A stretch of DNA of 64,000 bases from Flavobacterium succinicans LMG 10402 (GCF_000611675.1 NZ_JATV01000008.1:124001-188000), one strand, 5' to 3'; counted from the first letter of the stretch, positions 46,788-55,741 are shown. A program made the numbers and translations. The notes: generated from the letters alone by a model not told the origin.

Positions 46788-46863
46788 CGACCCTTGTGGT
46801 AACGCCCCAAAAAAAGAAATTGAAGTAGCTTGTTTCTGGTGAGCTACAGCTAAAAAAAATACA

Positions 46864-48153
46864 ATGGTGGATACAAAAATAAAAATTGCCGTAATTGGGT
46901 TAGGCTATGTAGGATTGCCGTTGGCGCGACTTTTTGCTACCAAGTACCAAGTGGTAGGATTTGATATCAATGAAGGGAGAATTGCTGAATTACGTCGGGG
47001 TACGGATTGTACTTTAGAGGTGTCGGATGCTGTGCTGCAATCGGTTTTGGTTGCTGATTTTGAGTCCGCTTCAACAGGTTTGCTGTGTTCTAATGTTATG
47101 GATGACATTGCGGATTGCACCTATTATATTGTGACGGTTCCTACGCCTGTGGATAAAAATAACCGTCCGGATTTGACTCCTTTGTACAAATCGAGTGCGA
47201 CCGTTGGACAGGTCCTTAAGCAAGGAGATGTTGTTATTTACGAATCTACTGTTTACCCCGGTGTTACCGAAGAGGAATGTGTGCCTGTATTGGAGCGCGT
47301 TTCGGGTTTACGATTCAATGTTGATTTTTTTGCAGGTTATTCGCCCGAACGTATCAATCCTGGGGATAAAGAACATACGGTTGAGAAAATTTTAAAAATC
47401 ACCTCTGGTTCCACTCCAGAAATTGGACAAAAAGTCGATGCCTTATACCAATCGGTTATTATAGCCGGTACGCATTTGGCCCCGTCTATCAAAGTAGCCG
47501 AAGCGGCCAAAGTGATTGAAAATTCCCAAAGAGATATCAATATTGCGTTTGTTAACGAACTGGCTAAAATCTTTAATTTATTAGACATTGATACCAGTGC
47601 CGTATTAAAAGCTGCGGGTACCAAGTGGAATTTCTTACCCTTCAAACCCGGTTTGGTAGGGGGTCATTGCATTGGAGTAGATCCCTATTATTTAGCACAA
47701 AAAGCCCAAGAGAAAGGGTATCATCCGGAAATTATTTTGGCTGGACGACGCTTGAATGATAGTATGGGCGAATATGTGGCCTCGCAAGTAGTGAAGTTAA
47801 TGATCAAAAAAGGGGTGGTGATCAATGGTGCTAGCGTTTTAATGCTGGGCATCACTTTCAAAGAAAATTGCCCTGATGTACGCAATACCAAAATTGTAGA
47901 TGTCGTTCGTGCCTTTCAAGATTATGGTATTGCCGTAACGATTTACGATCCTTGGGCCAATCCTGCTGAGGTGGCACACGAGTACAACTTGGTCACTAGT
48001 ACTGATTTGCCCAAAGTGGCTTTCGATGGTATTGTTTTAGGAGTGGCTCATGAAGCTTTTTTAACTATGGACTATACCACTTTACGAAAAGAAAAAAGTG
48101 TGTTGTATGATGTGAAAGGGGTGTTGCAAGTGCCTGTTGATGGAAAGTTGTAG
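46864..48153 (+). CDS. tviB: UDP-GlcNAc/GalNAc 6-dehydrogenase, TviB/WbpO type
   Basis: The enzyme oxidises C6 of a UDP-HexNAc to the uronic acid. The 429-aa protein has [17 protein letters not shown] (NAD), [70 protein letters not shown] (partial quote) and the catalytic Cys (about 269) in [14 protein letters not shown], then [12 protein letters not shown]. These follow Salmonella TviB closely as remembered. With the WbpP/TviC-type epimerase at 40296 it gives a UDP-GalNAcA route. The two genes are separated by ugd and the repeat-rich insert, which is unusual. Confidence 0.92.
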   Translation: MVDTKIKIAVIGLGYVGLPLARLFATKYQVVGFDINEGRIAELRRGTDCTLEVSDAVLQSVLVADFESASTGLLCSNVMDDIADCTYYIVTVPTPVDKNNRPDLTPLYKSSATVGQVLKQGDVVIYESTVYPGVTEEECVPVLERVSGLRFNVDFFAGYSPERINPGDKEHTVEKILKITSGSTPEIGQKVDALYQSVIIAGTHLAPSIKVAEAAKVIENSQRDINIAFVNELAKIFNLLDIDTSAVLKAAGTKWNFLPFKPGLVGGHCIGVDPYYLAQKAQEKGYHPEIILAGRRLNDSMGEYVASQVVKLMIKKGVVINGASVLMLGITFKENCPDVRNTKIVDVVRAFQDYGIAVTIYDPWANPAEVAHEYNLVTSTDLPKVAFDGIVLGVAHEAFLTMDYTTLRKEKSVLYDVKGVLQVPVDGKL

Positions 48154-48158
48154 GGTGG

Positions 48159-48420
48159 TGATTATTTAATAGTGAATAGTGAATAGTAATTAGTCCTTAG
48201 TGAGGAGTGAGAAGTAATTAGTGAGAAGTAATTAGTGAATAGTAATTAGTCCTTAGTGAGGAGTGAGAAGTAATTAGTGAGAAGTAATTAGTGAATAGTA
48301 ATTAGTCCTTAGTGAGGTGTGAGAAGTGTACAGTTGTTTATTGGTAATTAGTGAATAGTCCTTAGTCCTTAGTGAGAAGTAAGAGGTGAGAAGTGAGAAG
48401 TGAATAGTTAGGAAGAGCAG
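48159..48420. repeat. Heptad tract D with 56-bp higher-order repeat
   Basis: From 48173: TGAATAG, TGAATAG, then the eight-unit block TAATTAG-TCCTTAG-TGAGGAG-TGAGAAG-TAATTAG-TGAGAAG-TAATTAG-TGAATAG twice in full and a third time in part. More units of the same kind follow to about 48420. Almost all units end in AG and lie in strict 7-base register. The TviB stop is just upstream. Confidence 0.92.
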
Positions 48421-48486
48421 TTGTCGGTTGTAATTGACGGATAACAGAAGATGGACTACTGTAAAATAAAGAGGGTAGCATAATAA

Positions 48487-49853
48487 AAAAAAATACTGAA
48501 AAAAGAGGATCAGCATATCGAATTTAAATCAAACTTCAATGATGAGGTGATTATTTCTTTGGTGGCTTTTGCTAATGCTGAAGGAGGATCTGTTTATGTA
48601 GGTGTTGATGATAATGGTTTTGCGGGTTCTAGTTTTAAAATTGGAAAAGAAAGTGTTCAGCAATGGACCAACGAAGTAAAAAACAAAACCATTCCTTCGA
48701 TTATACCAGATGTAACCCACGAAGAAATGAATGGTGTTGAAGTATTGGTTTTTGAGATTAAAGAATTTCCCATTAAACCTGTTGCATTTAAAGGCAGGTA
48801 TTATAAGAGAGTAAAAAATGCCAATCACCAAATTAGCTTGCAAGAAATTTCAGAGTTGCATTTGAAGACGTTCAATACTAGTTGGGATTATTATCCCTCG
48901 TCTCGTTATGATTTAGGGTCTATTGATTTAGAGAAAGTAAATCGTTTTATAGCTTCGTCTAATGAAATTCGGGATACTAAAATTCAAGATGACCCACTTA
49001 CGATACTTCGGAAGTTTGAATTGGTAAAGGAGAATGGGCAAATTGCCAATGCTTGTCATTTACTGTTTTCCAAAAATGAACTATTTGATGCTACGATTTC
49101 AATAGGTCGTTTTTCAACAGAGACTAGTATCAAAGACAGTTTGGTTTTGCAAACTGATTTATTTACTGAAGTTGAAGAAACACTCACTTTTGTTAGAAAA
49201 CACATCAATAAAATTATATCATAACAGGTGATCCTAAACGCGAAGAACGTTGGGAATATCCTCTAGAAGCATTACGTGAAATTGTAGTCAATATGATTGT
49301 GCATCGCGATTATCAAAATCCGGGAGATTCCATTATCAAAATATTTGATCATAAAATTGAGTTTTATAACCCTGGAGGGTTAGGAAATGGGTTGACTATA
49401 GCGCAATTGCAATCAGGTAGGTATACCTCATTCGCGAGGAATAGGAAAATTTCAGATTTGTTTAGAGAAGCGGGTATCATAGAAAAATATGGTTCGGGTA
49501 TCAAGCGAATTACCGATGCTTTTTTGAATTATGGTTTGTTAGCTCCTACCTTTGAAGTGATTCAAAATGGTTTTCGTGTAACTGTTTTTTCTCATGCGAA
49601 TGCAATTAAGGATGGCGGTGTAAATGGCGGTGTAAATTTAGAAACGACTGATATAGTAAATGTAGATTCAAAAGCGATTTTTAGTTTTATTGAAAAGAAC
49701 CCGGGAGTTAATGTTTTATTATTAATGAATCATTTCGAAGTTCCAAAACGAACTGTAGAACGTTGGGTAAAACAATTAAGGGATGAGGATAAAATTGAAT
49801 TCAGAGGCGCATCAAAGACTGGTGGGTATTGGGTTGTCGGAAGTGAGATGTGA
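48487..49853 (+). pseudogene. AlbA_2-domain (Schlafen-like, RecG-C-like) regulator, frameshifted
   Basis: The first frame (48487-49224) reads EDQHIEFKSNFNDEVIISLV, then FANAEGGSVYVGVDDNG, the AlbA_2 fold of COG2865-type putative transcription regulators, and stops after HINKIIS. In another frame the chain continues at once as YIITGDPKREERWEYPLEAL (49213 on) and VHRDYQNPGD, SGIKRITDAF and a C-terminal winged helix (VPKRTVERWVKQLRDEDKIE) to 49853. One base is missing near 49210-49214. The expected start codon position reads ATA (48493), so the start may also be lost. The last codons (GSEM and stop) are made of 7-bp repeat. A sequencing error could explain the frameshift but not the start. Confidence 0.75.
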
Positions 49854-49961
49854 GATGTGAGATGTGAGGTGTGAGGTGTGAGATGTGAGGTGTGAGAGGT
49901 GAGAGGTGAGATGTGAGATGTGAGTTGTGGGTCGTGAGTTATTGGTTGTGGGTTTTGGTGG
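49843..49961. repeat. Heptad tract E (GTGAGAT/GTGAGGT)
   Basis: Seventeen consecutive 7-base units from 49843: GTGAGAT (x3), GTGAGGT (x2), GTGAGAT, GTGAGGT, GTGAGAG (x2), GTGAGAT (x2), GTGAGTT, GTGGGTC, GTGAGTT, ATTGGTT, GTGGGTT, TTGGTGG. The TGA stop of the AlbA_2 gene lies in the second unit. The rest of the spacer (49962-50207) is A/T-rich with three 8-bp units ATTCAAC(A/G/T) at 50145-50168; no gene is seen. Confidence 0.93.
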
Positions 49962-50207
49962 AGGTTTAACCGCAAAGGTTGACAAGGGATACGTAAGAGG
50001 GTGAGGGTTTGTTGTTGTCAATTATAGGTTGTGGCGTTTAATGCAAAATTAGCAAGGATTAAGAGTTCAACGTTACTACGAATAATCAGTTAACCATTTG
50101 TCCAATGAAGCAAATAGTCGATTTAACAGTTCAGCAAATAACCGATTCAACAATTCAACGATTCAACTCAAATTAAATATAGAACACTAAAAAAAACTAG
50201 ATAAAAA

Positions 50208-51254
50208 ATGGAAAAAATTGTTATTACAGGAGGAGCGGGGTTTATTGGGTCGCATGTGGTGCGTCGTTTTGTGACGAAATACCCGGAGTATCATATTTTT
50301 AATTTAGATGCCTTGACGTATGCTGGGAATCTAGAGAATATTAAGGATATTGAAAAAGCGCCTAATTACACTTTCGTGAAAGGGGATATTACGGATGAGG
50401 CTTTTATTAACGACTTGTTTGCCAAGCATCAATTTGATGGTGTTTTGCATTTGGCCGCAGAATCTCACGTAGATCGTTCGATTACCGATCCGTTGTCTTT
50501 TGTGAAAACCAATGTTTTCGGTACCATGATTTTATTGAATGCCGCTAAAAATCTGTGGAAAGATAATTTTGAAGGGAAACGTTTTTATCATATTTCGACC
50601 GATGAGGTGTATGGTACTCTGGGAGCAGAAGGCTTATTCACCGAAACGACTCCTTACGATCCGAATTCTCCTTATTCGGCTTCTAAAGCGAGTTCGGATC
50701 ACTTTGTGCGTGCGTATGGCGAAACCTATGGCTTGCCGTATGTATTGACCAATTGTTCTAATAACTACGGCCCCTATCATTTTCCTGAAAAATTGATTCC
50801 ACTTTTTATTAATAATATAATTAATAATAAACCCTTGCCTGTCTATGGCGATGGGAATTATACCCGTGATTGGTTGTTCGTGAAAGATCACGCTGTAGCT
50901 ATTGATTTGGTGTTTCATCAGGGAAAAAATCACGAGACCTACAATATCGGTGGCTTTAATGAATGGAAAAATATCGACTTGGTAAAAGTACTTTGCCAAT
51001 TAATGGATCAAAAACTGGGTCGCCCAGAAGGGACGTCTCAGGCCTTGATTACTTATGTTAAAGATCGCCCAGGACACGATTTGCGTTACGCTATCGATGC
51101 CCATAAAATTAATCAAGAATTGGGTTGGAAGCCGTCGGTTACTTTTGAAGAAGGTTTAGAACAAACTATCGATTGGTATTTGAGCAATCAAGAGTGGTTG
51201 AATAGCGTGACTTCGGGGGCGTATGCTTCGTATTATGAAAAGCAGTATTTATAG
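50208..51254 (+). CDS. rfbB: dTDP-glucose 4,6-dehydratase
   Basis: RfbB makes dTDP-4-keto-6-deoxyglucose, precursor of rhamnose and several amino-deoxy sugars. The 348-aa SDR enzyme has GGAGFIGSHVVRRFV (NAD), HLAAESHVDRSI, the catalytic STDEVYG (Asp-Glu), Tyr156/Lys160 in SPYSASKASSDH and NCSNNYGPYHFPEKLIP. Length and motifs are standard. rfbA, rfbC and rfbD are not in the window, so they lie elsewhere, or the keto sugar goes to the aminotransferase. It lies between repeat-filled spacers. Confidence 0.96.
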   Translation: MEKIVITGGAGFIGSHVVRRFVTKYPEYHIFNLDALTYAGNLENIKDIEKAPNYTFVKGDITDEAFINDLFAKHQFDGVLHLAAESHVDRSITDPLSFVKTNVFGTMILLNAAKNLWKDNFEGKRFYHISTDEVYGTLGAEGLFTETTPYDPNSPYSASKASSDHFVRAYGETYGLPYVLTNCSNNYGPYHFPEKLIPLFINNIINNKPLPVYGDGNYTRDWLFVKDHAVAIDLVFHQGKNHETYNIGGFNEWKNIDLVKVLCQLMDQKLGRPEGTSQALITYVKDRPGHDLRYAIDAHKINQELGWKPSVTFEEGLEQTIDWYLSNQEWLNSVTSGAYASYYEKQYL

Positions 51255-51257
51255 GTA

Positions 51258-51392
51258 GTTGTGAGGGGTGTGAGTTGTGGGTTGTGAGTTGAGTTGTGGG
51301 TTGTGTGAGTTGTGGGTTGTGAGTTGTGGGTGTGTGTTGTGAGGGTGTGTGAGTTGTGGGTGTGTGAGTTGTGGGTTATGAGTTGTCTAGGG
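51258..51392. repeat. Heptad tract F (TTGTGAG/TTGTGGG, interrupted)
   Basis: Just after the rfbB stop, units TTGTGAG, TTGTGGG and TTATGAG recur in 7-base steps, broken by 5-, 8- and 9-base units around GTGTGAG. Orientation is TG-rich on the plus strand, as after other stop codons here. Confidence 0.85.
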
Positions 51393-51395
51393 AAG

Positions 51396-51432
51396 TTTTC
51401 GTTGTAACCCGACGCTAAAGGGAGTCGAAAAC
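51396..51432. repeat. Dispersed element P1, copy 2
   Basis: TTTTCGTTGTAACCCGACG then CTAAAGGGAGTCGAAAAC: TTTTCG pairs with CGAAAA and CCC with GGG. Copies at 42943 and 55830. A P2-like stretch (TCTCGACTGAACTTCGACTT, 51440 on) follows directly, as it does in copy 1. Confidence 0.75.
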
Positions 51433-51584
51433 AAGACTTCTCGACTGAACTTCGACTTCGCTCAGCATCAACTGCTAGAGGAGACATTAGGGGTGTGATA
51501 CTAAAAGCTTATTTAAAATAGTCCATTTTGTCAGTTCGAGGTATATTTTTATTCTAAAAAAAGCAATATAAAATGATGTTTACA

Positions 51585-51684
51585 TTGTCAGGTTGAGCGC
51601 AGTCGAAACCCTTCTAAAACAAAAACGTCAATGGTAGTGCAGTCGAGGGCCATTGTTAGATCTCGACTGCGCTCGATATGACAA
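51585..51684. repeat. Dispersed element P2, inverted pair
   Basis: TTGTCAGGTTGAGCGCAGTC (51585 on) and, inverted, GACTGCGCTCGATATGACAA (to 51684) are reverse complements apart from a few bases over about 22 bp. Single copies of the same GTCGAGCGCAGTCGAGA core are at 55973-55997 and 57325-57348. Confidence 0.82.
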
Positions 51685-51719
51685 GAATACATTGGGTTGT
51701 ATTGATGTGGGATTTGCTA

Positions 51720-51860
51720 TGAGTTGTGGGTTGTGTGAGTTGTGGGTTATGAGTTGTGAGTGTTGTGTGTTGTGTGTTGTGTGTTGTGAGTTTTTTCAGT
51801 TGTGAGTTTTCAGTTGTGAGTTGTGTGTTATCGGTTGTGAGTTTTGAGATGTGGGTCGCC
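51720..51860. repeat. Heptad tract G (TG-rich)
   Basis: Units TTGTGGG, TTATGAG, TTGTGAG, TTGTGTG and TTTTCAG recur, mostly 7 bases apart, with a run of GTTGTGT units near 51760-51790. Confidence 0.8.
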
Positions 51861-51901
51861 CGTTATGAGCTATCCGATAATGCAACTTCTAGCCACAACA
51901 G

Positions 51902-52013
51902 GCAACCGATAACCTTCAACCGACACCCCATAACTGACACCCTATAACCGACACCCCACAACTCATAACCCATAACTGACACCCCATAACCGATAACTGA
52001 AAATTGAATATGA
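51902..52013. repeat. Heptad tract H (CA-rich) running into upxY
   Basis: Sixteen units in unbroken 7-base register: GCAACCG, ATAACCT, TCAACCG, ACACCCC, ATAACTG, ACACCCT, ATAACCG, ACACCCC, ACAACTC, ATAACCC, ATAACTG, ACACCCC, ATAACCG, ATAACTG, AAAATTG, AATATGA. The upxY ATG (52010) lies in the last unit. The CA-rich strand is the sense strand, opposite to the TG-rich tracts after stop codons. Confidence 0.92.
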
Positions 52014-52495
52014 ACTGGTACGTATTATACACAAAGCCCAAATGGGAGAAGAAGGTAGCTGATAAGCTGAATGCGATTGGTATTGAGGCGTATTGTCCTA
52101 CGGTTACTAAAGTGCAACAATGGAGTGATCGCAAAAAGAAAGTGGAAGTGCCGCTTTTTTCCTCCTACGTCTTTGTACAGTTGGAGGAGAAAGATCGAAA
52201 TGCTGTTTTTGCAGTAGTGGGAGTGATACGCTATTTGTTTTGGTTAGGTAAACCAGCCATCGTTAGAGATTTGGAGATGCAATCGCTACAACATTGGTTG
52301 TCGGGTCCCGATGACTTTGATGTCGAAGTTACTGCTTGGCAGCCTGGAGATCGTATAGTACTTGAACAAGGAATGTTCAAAGATCAAGTGGCCATAGTAC
52401 AAGAAGTGAAGCAAAGTAGTTATGTATTGGTCTTGGAAGCTTTGGGGTGTGTGTTGAGAGTGGAGAGAAAAGGGTTTAAGGGTTTAAATGTTTAA
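52010..52495 (+). CDS. UpxY-type NusG-like transcription antiterminator
   Basis: UpxY proteins are NusG paralogues that help RNA polymerase read through long capsule operons in Bacteroides. The 161-aa protein begins MNWYVLYTKPKWEKKVADKL and has the NGN fold (YCPTVTKVQQWSDRKKKVEV; PLFSSYVFVQL). A KOW-type end follows (GDRIVLEQGMFKDQVAIVQE). An in-frame TTG at 52004 is less likely as the start. Its place ahead of the second export operon fits. Its C-terminal codons (KGFKGLNV) and TAA stop consist of GTTTAA repeats. Confidence 0.9.
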   Translation: MNWYVLYTKPKWEKKVADKLNAIGIEAYCPTVTKVQQWSDRKKKVEVPLFSSYVFVQLEEKDRNAVFAVVGVIRYLFWLGKPAIVRDLEMQSLQHWLSGPDDFDVEVTAWQPGDRIVLEQGMFKDQVAIVQEVKQSSYVLVLEALGCVLRVERKGFKGLNV

Positions 52496-52574
52496 GAGTT
52501 TAAAGTTTGTTGTTTGTAGTTTGTAGTTTATGGCTTGTAGTTTATGGCTTGTAGTTTATTGTTTAAAGTTTGAT
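52472..52574. repeat. Repeat tract I (GTTTAA, 8-bp passing to 7-bp)
   Basis: Four 8-base units ending GTTTAA (52472-52503) include the upxY stop. They pass into eleven 7-base units from 52498: GTTTAAA, GTTTGTT, GTTTGTA (x2), GTTTATG, GCTTGTA, GTTTATG, GCTTGTA, GTTTATT, GTTTAAA, GTTTGAT. Confidence 0.9.
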
Positions 52575-52649
52575 TTTTAGTTGTTTATATGTTGATAGGC
52601 TAGGTGAAGGGTAAACGTATAATACGTTAATAAACTATCCCAAAACGTT

Positions 52650-52691
52650 AACTGGAAACTGCTAACTGAAAACTGCTAACTGAAAACTGAA
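52650..52691. repeat. Heptad tract J (AACTGAA/AACTGCT)
   Basis: Six units in register: AACTGGA, AACTGCT, AACTGAA, AACTGCT, AACTGAA, AACTGAA. Confidence 0.9.
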
Positions 52692-52731
52692 AGCGGATAA
52701 CCTATTCACCATTAAGTCAATAAAAAAAACA

Positions 52732-52784
52732 CGAATTTAAGTTTTAAATAAGACTACAATTCTTATTTATTTGTCTTAAATTCG
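52732..52784. promoter_or_regulatory. Two-part hairpin between upxY and the export operon
   Basis: CGAATTTAAG (52732-52741) pairs with CTTAAATTCG (52775-52784), and inside it AAATAAGA (52746-52753) pairs with TCTTATTT (52761-52768). There is no T-run. Its place in the leader between upxY and the SLBB gene makes it a possible target for antitermination, but this is inference. Confidence 0.5.
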
Positions 52785-52840
52785 CCAAAAATATAGAAAG
52801 GGAGTCTTGTATGGGACTCACAGGGGCGAAGCCGTGGGAG

Positions 52841-53184
52841 GAAGTGAGATGTTAGAAGTGAGATGTTAGAAGTGAGATGTTAGAAGTGAGATATTGGAAG
52901 TGAGATGTCGGAAGTGAGATATTGGAAGTGAGATGTTAGAAGTGAGATGTTAGAAGTGAGATGTCGGAAGTGAGATATTGGAAGTGAGATGTTAGAAGTG
53001 AGATGTTAGAAGTGAGATGTTAGAAGTGAGATGTTAGAAGTGAGATGTTAGAAGTGAGATGTCAGAAGTGAGATGTCAGAAGTGAGATGTCAGAAGTGAG
53101 ATATTGGAAGTGAGATGTTAGAAAATAAGATGGCAGAAATGAGATATTGGAAGTGAGATGTTAGAAGTGAGATGTTAGAAGTTA
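52841..53184. repeat. 14-bp (double heptad) x24 tandem array
   Basis: Twenty-four units of GAAGTGAGATGTTA, or variants ending GTCG, GTCA or ATTG, run from 52841 to 53177, followed by a half unit. Only one unit (53121) has a different length (15). The last four bases vary as discrete types (GTTA, GTCG, GTCA, ATTG) while the first ten hardly change. The array ends about 105 bases before the SLBB gene. Confidence 0.95.
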
Positions 53185-53288
53185 TAGGGGAAGTTTAGTC
53201 CTAAAGTAAATAAGAAAAAGTTTAAGAAAAAGAGAGGATATTTCTTGTGGCAGTCGATTAAAGGCTGAAAATAAATACATTCTAAAAT

Positions 53289-55703
53289 ATGAAAAAAATA
53301 GTAATTGCTTTTGTTGTTGTATTGGCTTTTTTGCAGTCTTCAGTGGTGTTAGCGCAAGATTTATTGAAAAGTCAGGATTTGAGTACTTTGAAAGTAGATT
53401 ATTTGACTGATGCGGAGGTTGCCAAAATCAAGGGACAATTGCAAGCTAATAATGTGACGCTTGAGCAAGCGGAGCCGATGGCTTTGGCGAAAGGGATGTC
53501 GGCGGGAGAATTTGCGAAATTGAAAACGCGTTTGTCGAGTACTACTCCAACTAATACAACGGTTAAAAAAGATAGTGGTGATAAAAAAGTAGCGTTGCGA
53601 GAGCAAGAAACGTATAGCAATAAAAAAGTGAAAGACACCTTAAACGCCTTAGTTTTTGGTTCAGAATTATTTGATAATCCGACCTTGAATTTTGAACCGG
53701 ATTTGAAATTAGCGACTCCCGTGAATTATGTGTTAGGACCGGGTGATGAACTACAAGTAAGTGTGTATGGGGTGCAAGAATACAATGCTAGCATTCCAGT
53801 TTCGGTTGAAGGGAAAGTGACGATTCAATACGTAGGACAAATTCCTGTTTCGGGCTTGACTATTGAAGCGGCTACTCAAAAAATACGTGCTGCTATTGCA
53901 CGAGTGTATAGTACAGTAGCTTCAGGGCAATCGCAAGTGGGGGTGAGTTTGAGTCGTATTCGTACCATCAAAGTGACTATAATAGGGAGTAAACAACCTG
54001 GAAATTATTCTGTTTCTTCGTTGGCTACCGTATACAATGCCTTGTATTTAGGAGGCGGCCCTTCTAAAAATGGAAGTTATAGAAATATAGAATTAATTCG
54101 AAACAACAAAGTGTACCGAAATATAGATATTTATCGTTTTTTGGTCAATGGGAATCAATCGGATAATATTGGGTTGAAAGACAACGATGTGATTCGTATT
54201 CCAGCCTACACTAAGCGAGTAACGATTGAAGGAGAAGTGAAACGTCCTGGTATTTTTGAATTGAAAACAGGCGAATCTTTTAGTGATGTGTTGCGTTTTG
54301 CTTCTGGTTTTACGGATGTAGCGTATACGGCTTCGGTGAATGTTTTACAAAAAACAAGTAAAGAGTTCAAAGTGAAAGACGTGAAGTCGAGTGAATTCTC
54401 TTCTTATAAACCTCTGGCAGGTGATGTATTTAAGGTGACAAAAATTTTGAATCGTTTTGAGAATCGTATCAAAATTGAAGGAGCGGTATTTAGACCTGAT
54501 ACTTACTCTTATTACAAAGGGATGCGAATTTCGGATTTAGTCACACAAGCCGATGGATTAAAAGAAGATGCTTACAGAATTCGCGCTAGAATTGTTCGAT
54601 TAAAATCGGATTTGACTACCGAAATTGTGAATGTGGATTTGGGTAAAGCTTTGTTAGGCGATGTACTTTCGAATATCGAACTGCAAAAAGAAGATATTGT
54701 TACCGTTTATTCCATTTTAGATTTTCAAGAAAACTATACCGTAAGTATTGATGGGGAGATTAAAAAGCCAGGGACTTATGATTATTTCGAAAATTTATCC
54801 TTAAATGATGTAATAGTTCAGGCAGGTGGACTTACGGGGGCAGCTTCAAAGCGAGTAGAAATTGCTCGTATGATGAAATCAGAAATGGAAGATGTAAATA
54901 ATCCTAATCGTGTAACATTGTTTGATTTTGAAATCAGTGCTTATTCAAATGAGCAATTGAAAAATTTCCAATTGCATCCTTATGATGTCATTAATATCCG
55001 CAGAGTTGCTGTTTATGAAAAGCCACAACAAGTTAGCGTGAGTGGAGCGGTGAATTATACTGGTAAATACGCTTTGGTCAACAAGAAAGAAAAGATATAC
55101 GATATCATTCAACGCGCAGGCGGTTTGTCTTCTTTAGCAGACCCTAATAGTGTTAAGATTAAACGTCCCATTCAAGCCAAACAGATCGAAGATTTGGAAA
55201 ATATCAATTTGAATTTGGGTAAGAAAGACAGTATTCAAAATAAATTAGAGCATAAGTTAAAAGAAGAGTTGAAGTTTGCTACTATTCCTGTAGAATGGAA
55301 ATCCATTTTAAAAAAACCAAGCAGTACGTCAAATATTACCTTGTTGCCTGGCGATGAAATTGAAGTTTCGTTTTTAAGTGAAAGTGTTAAAGTAACTGGA
55401 AATGTGTTGTTGACTTCTGAAATCCCTTATGAAAGAGGTCGTGGTTTTTCTTATTATTTGGATGCCGTTGGAGGTACCGATGCTAAGGCTTGGAGAAAAA
55501 AAGCCTATGTGATTTATCCAAATGGGAAAGCCGCCGTTACTGGACATTTCTTGTTTTGGCGTTCTTATCCTAAAGTACTACCAGGATCGCAAATCGTAGT
55601 GCCAGAAAAACCAGCAACCAAGAAAATGACGACAGGGGAATGGGTAAGTATGGGTAGTGTGATTAGTAGTTTGGCCTTATTGATTGTAACGGCGTTTAAA
55701 TAA
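53289..55703 (+). CDS. Large SLBB-domain polysaccharide export protein
   Basis: The 804-aa protein has a signal peptide (cleavage near VLA/QDLL, residue 22) without a lipobox. A poly-export domain follows at about 145-235 (VNYVLGPGDELQVSVYGVQ; VEGKVTIQYVGQIPVSGLTI), then several SLBB repeats (RVTIEGEVKRPGIFELKTGE; VSIDGEIKKPGTYDYFENLS; QVSVSGAVNYTGKY). The C terminus is hydrophobic (VISSLALLIVTAF). It is three times the size of the Wza-like protein at 37012, so it may form a larger periplasmic channel. Its partner Wzz follows at 56192. It resembles the large SLBB export proteins common in Bacteroidota. Confidence 0.9.
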   Translation: MKKIVIAFVVVLAFLQSSVVLAQDLLKSQDLSTLKVDYLTDAEVAKIKGQLQANNVTLEQAEPMALAKGMSAGEFAKLKTRLSSTTPTNTTVKKDSGDKKVALREQETYSNKKVKDTLNALVFGSELFDNPTLNFEPDLKLATPVNYVLGPGDELQVSVYGVQEYNASIPVSVEGKVTIQYVGQIPVSGLTIEAATQKIRAAIARVYSTVASGQSQVGVSLSRIRTIKVTIIGSKQPGNYSVSSLATVYNALYLGGGPSKNGSYRNIELIRNNKVYRNIDIYRFLVNGNQSDNIGLKDNDVIRIPAYTKRVTIEGEVKRPGIFELKTGESFSDVLRFASGFTDVAYTASVNVLQKTSKEFKVKDVKSSEFSSYKPLAGDVFKVTKILNRFENRIKIEGAVFRPDTYSYYKGMRISDLVTQADGLKEDAYRIRARIVRLKSDLTTEIVNVDLGKALLGDVLSNIELQKEDIVTVYSILDFQENYTVSIDGEIKKPGTYDYFENLSLNDVIVQAGGLTGAASKRVEIARMMKSEMEDVNNPNRVTLFDFEISAYSNEQLKNFQLHPYDVINIRRVAVYEKPQQVSVSGAVNYTGKYALVNKKEKIYDIIQRAGGLSSLADPNSVKIKRPIQAKQIEDLENINLNLGKKDSIQNKLEHKLKEELKFATIPVEWKSILKKPSSTSNITLLPGDEIEVSFLSESVKVTGNVLLTSEIPYERGRGFSYYLDAVGGTDAKAWRKKAYVIYPNGKAAVTGHFLFWRSYPKVLPGSQIVVPEKPATKKMTTGEWVSMGSVISSLALLIVTAFK

Positions 55704-55741
55704 CGAAGCCCCCTAGCCCCCGAAGGAGTAGGAGGAAGAGG

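Noticed and set aside
42640..50021. Minus-strand frames of 60-129 codons rich in Thr, His, Ser, Gln, Asn (e.g. near 42640-43029, 43685-44341, 45671-46034, 49730-50021)
   Set aside because: They translate the CA-rich strand of the heptad tracts, which contains no stop codons in any frame. The peptides are simple repeats, overlap one another in two frames and have no start context.
52841..53184. CRISPR array
   Set aside because: Units are contiguous with no spacers, the period is 14 bp, and there are no cas genes.
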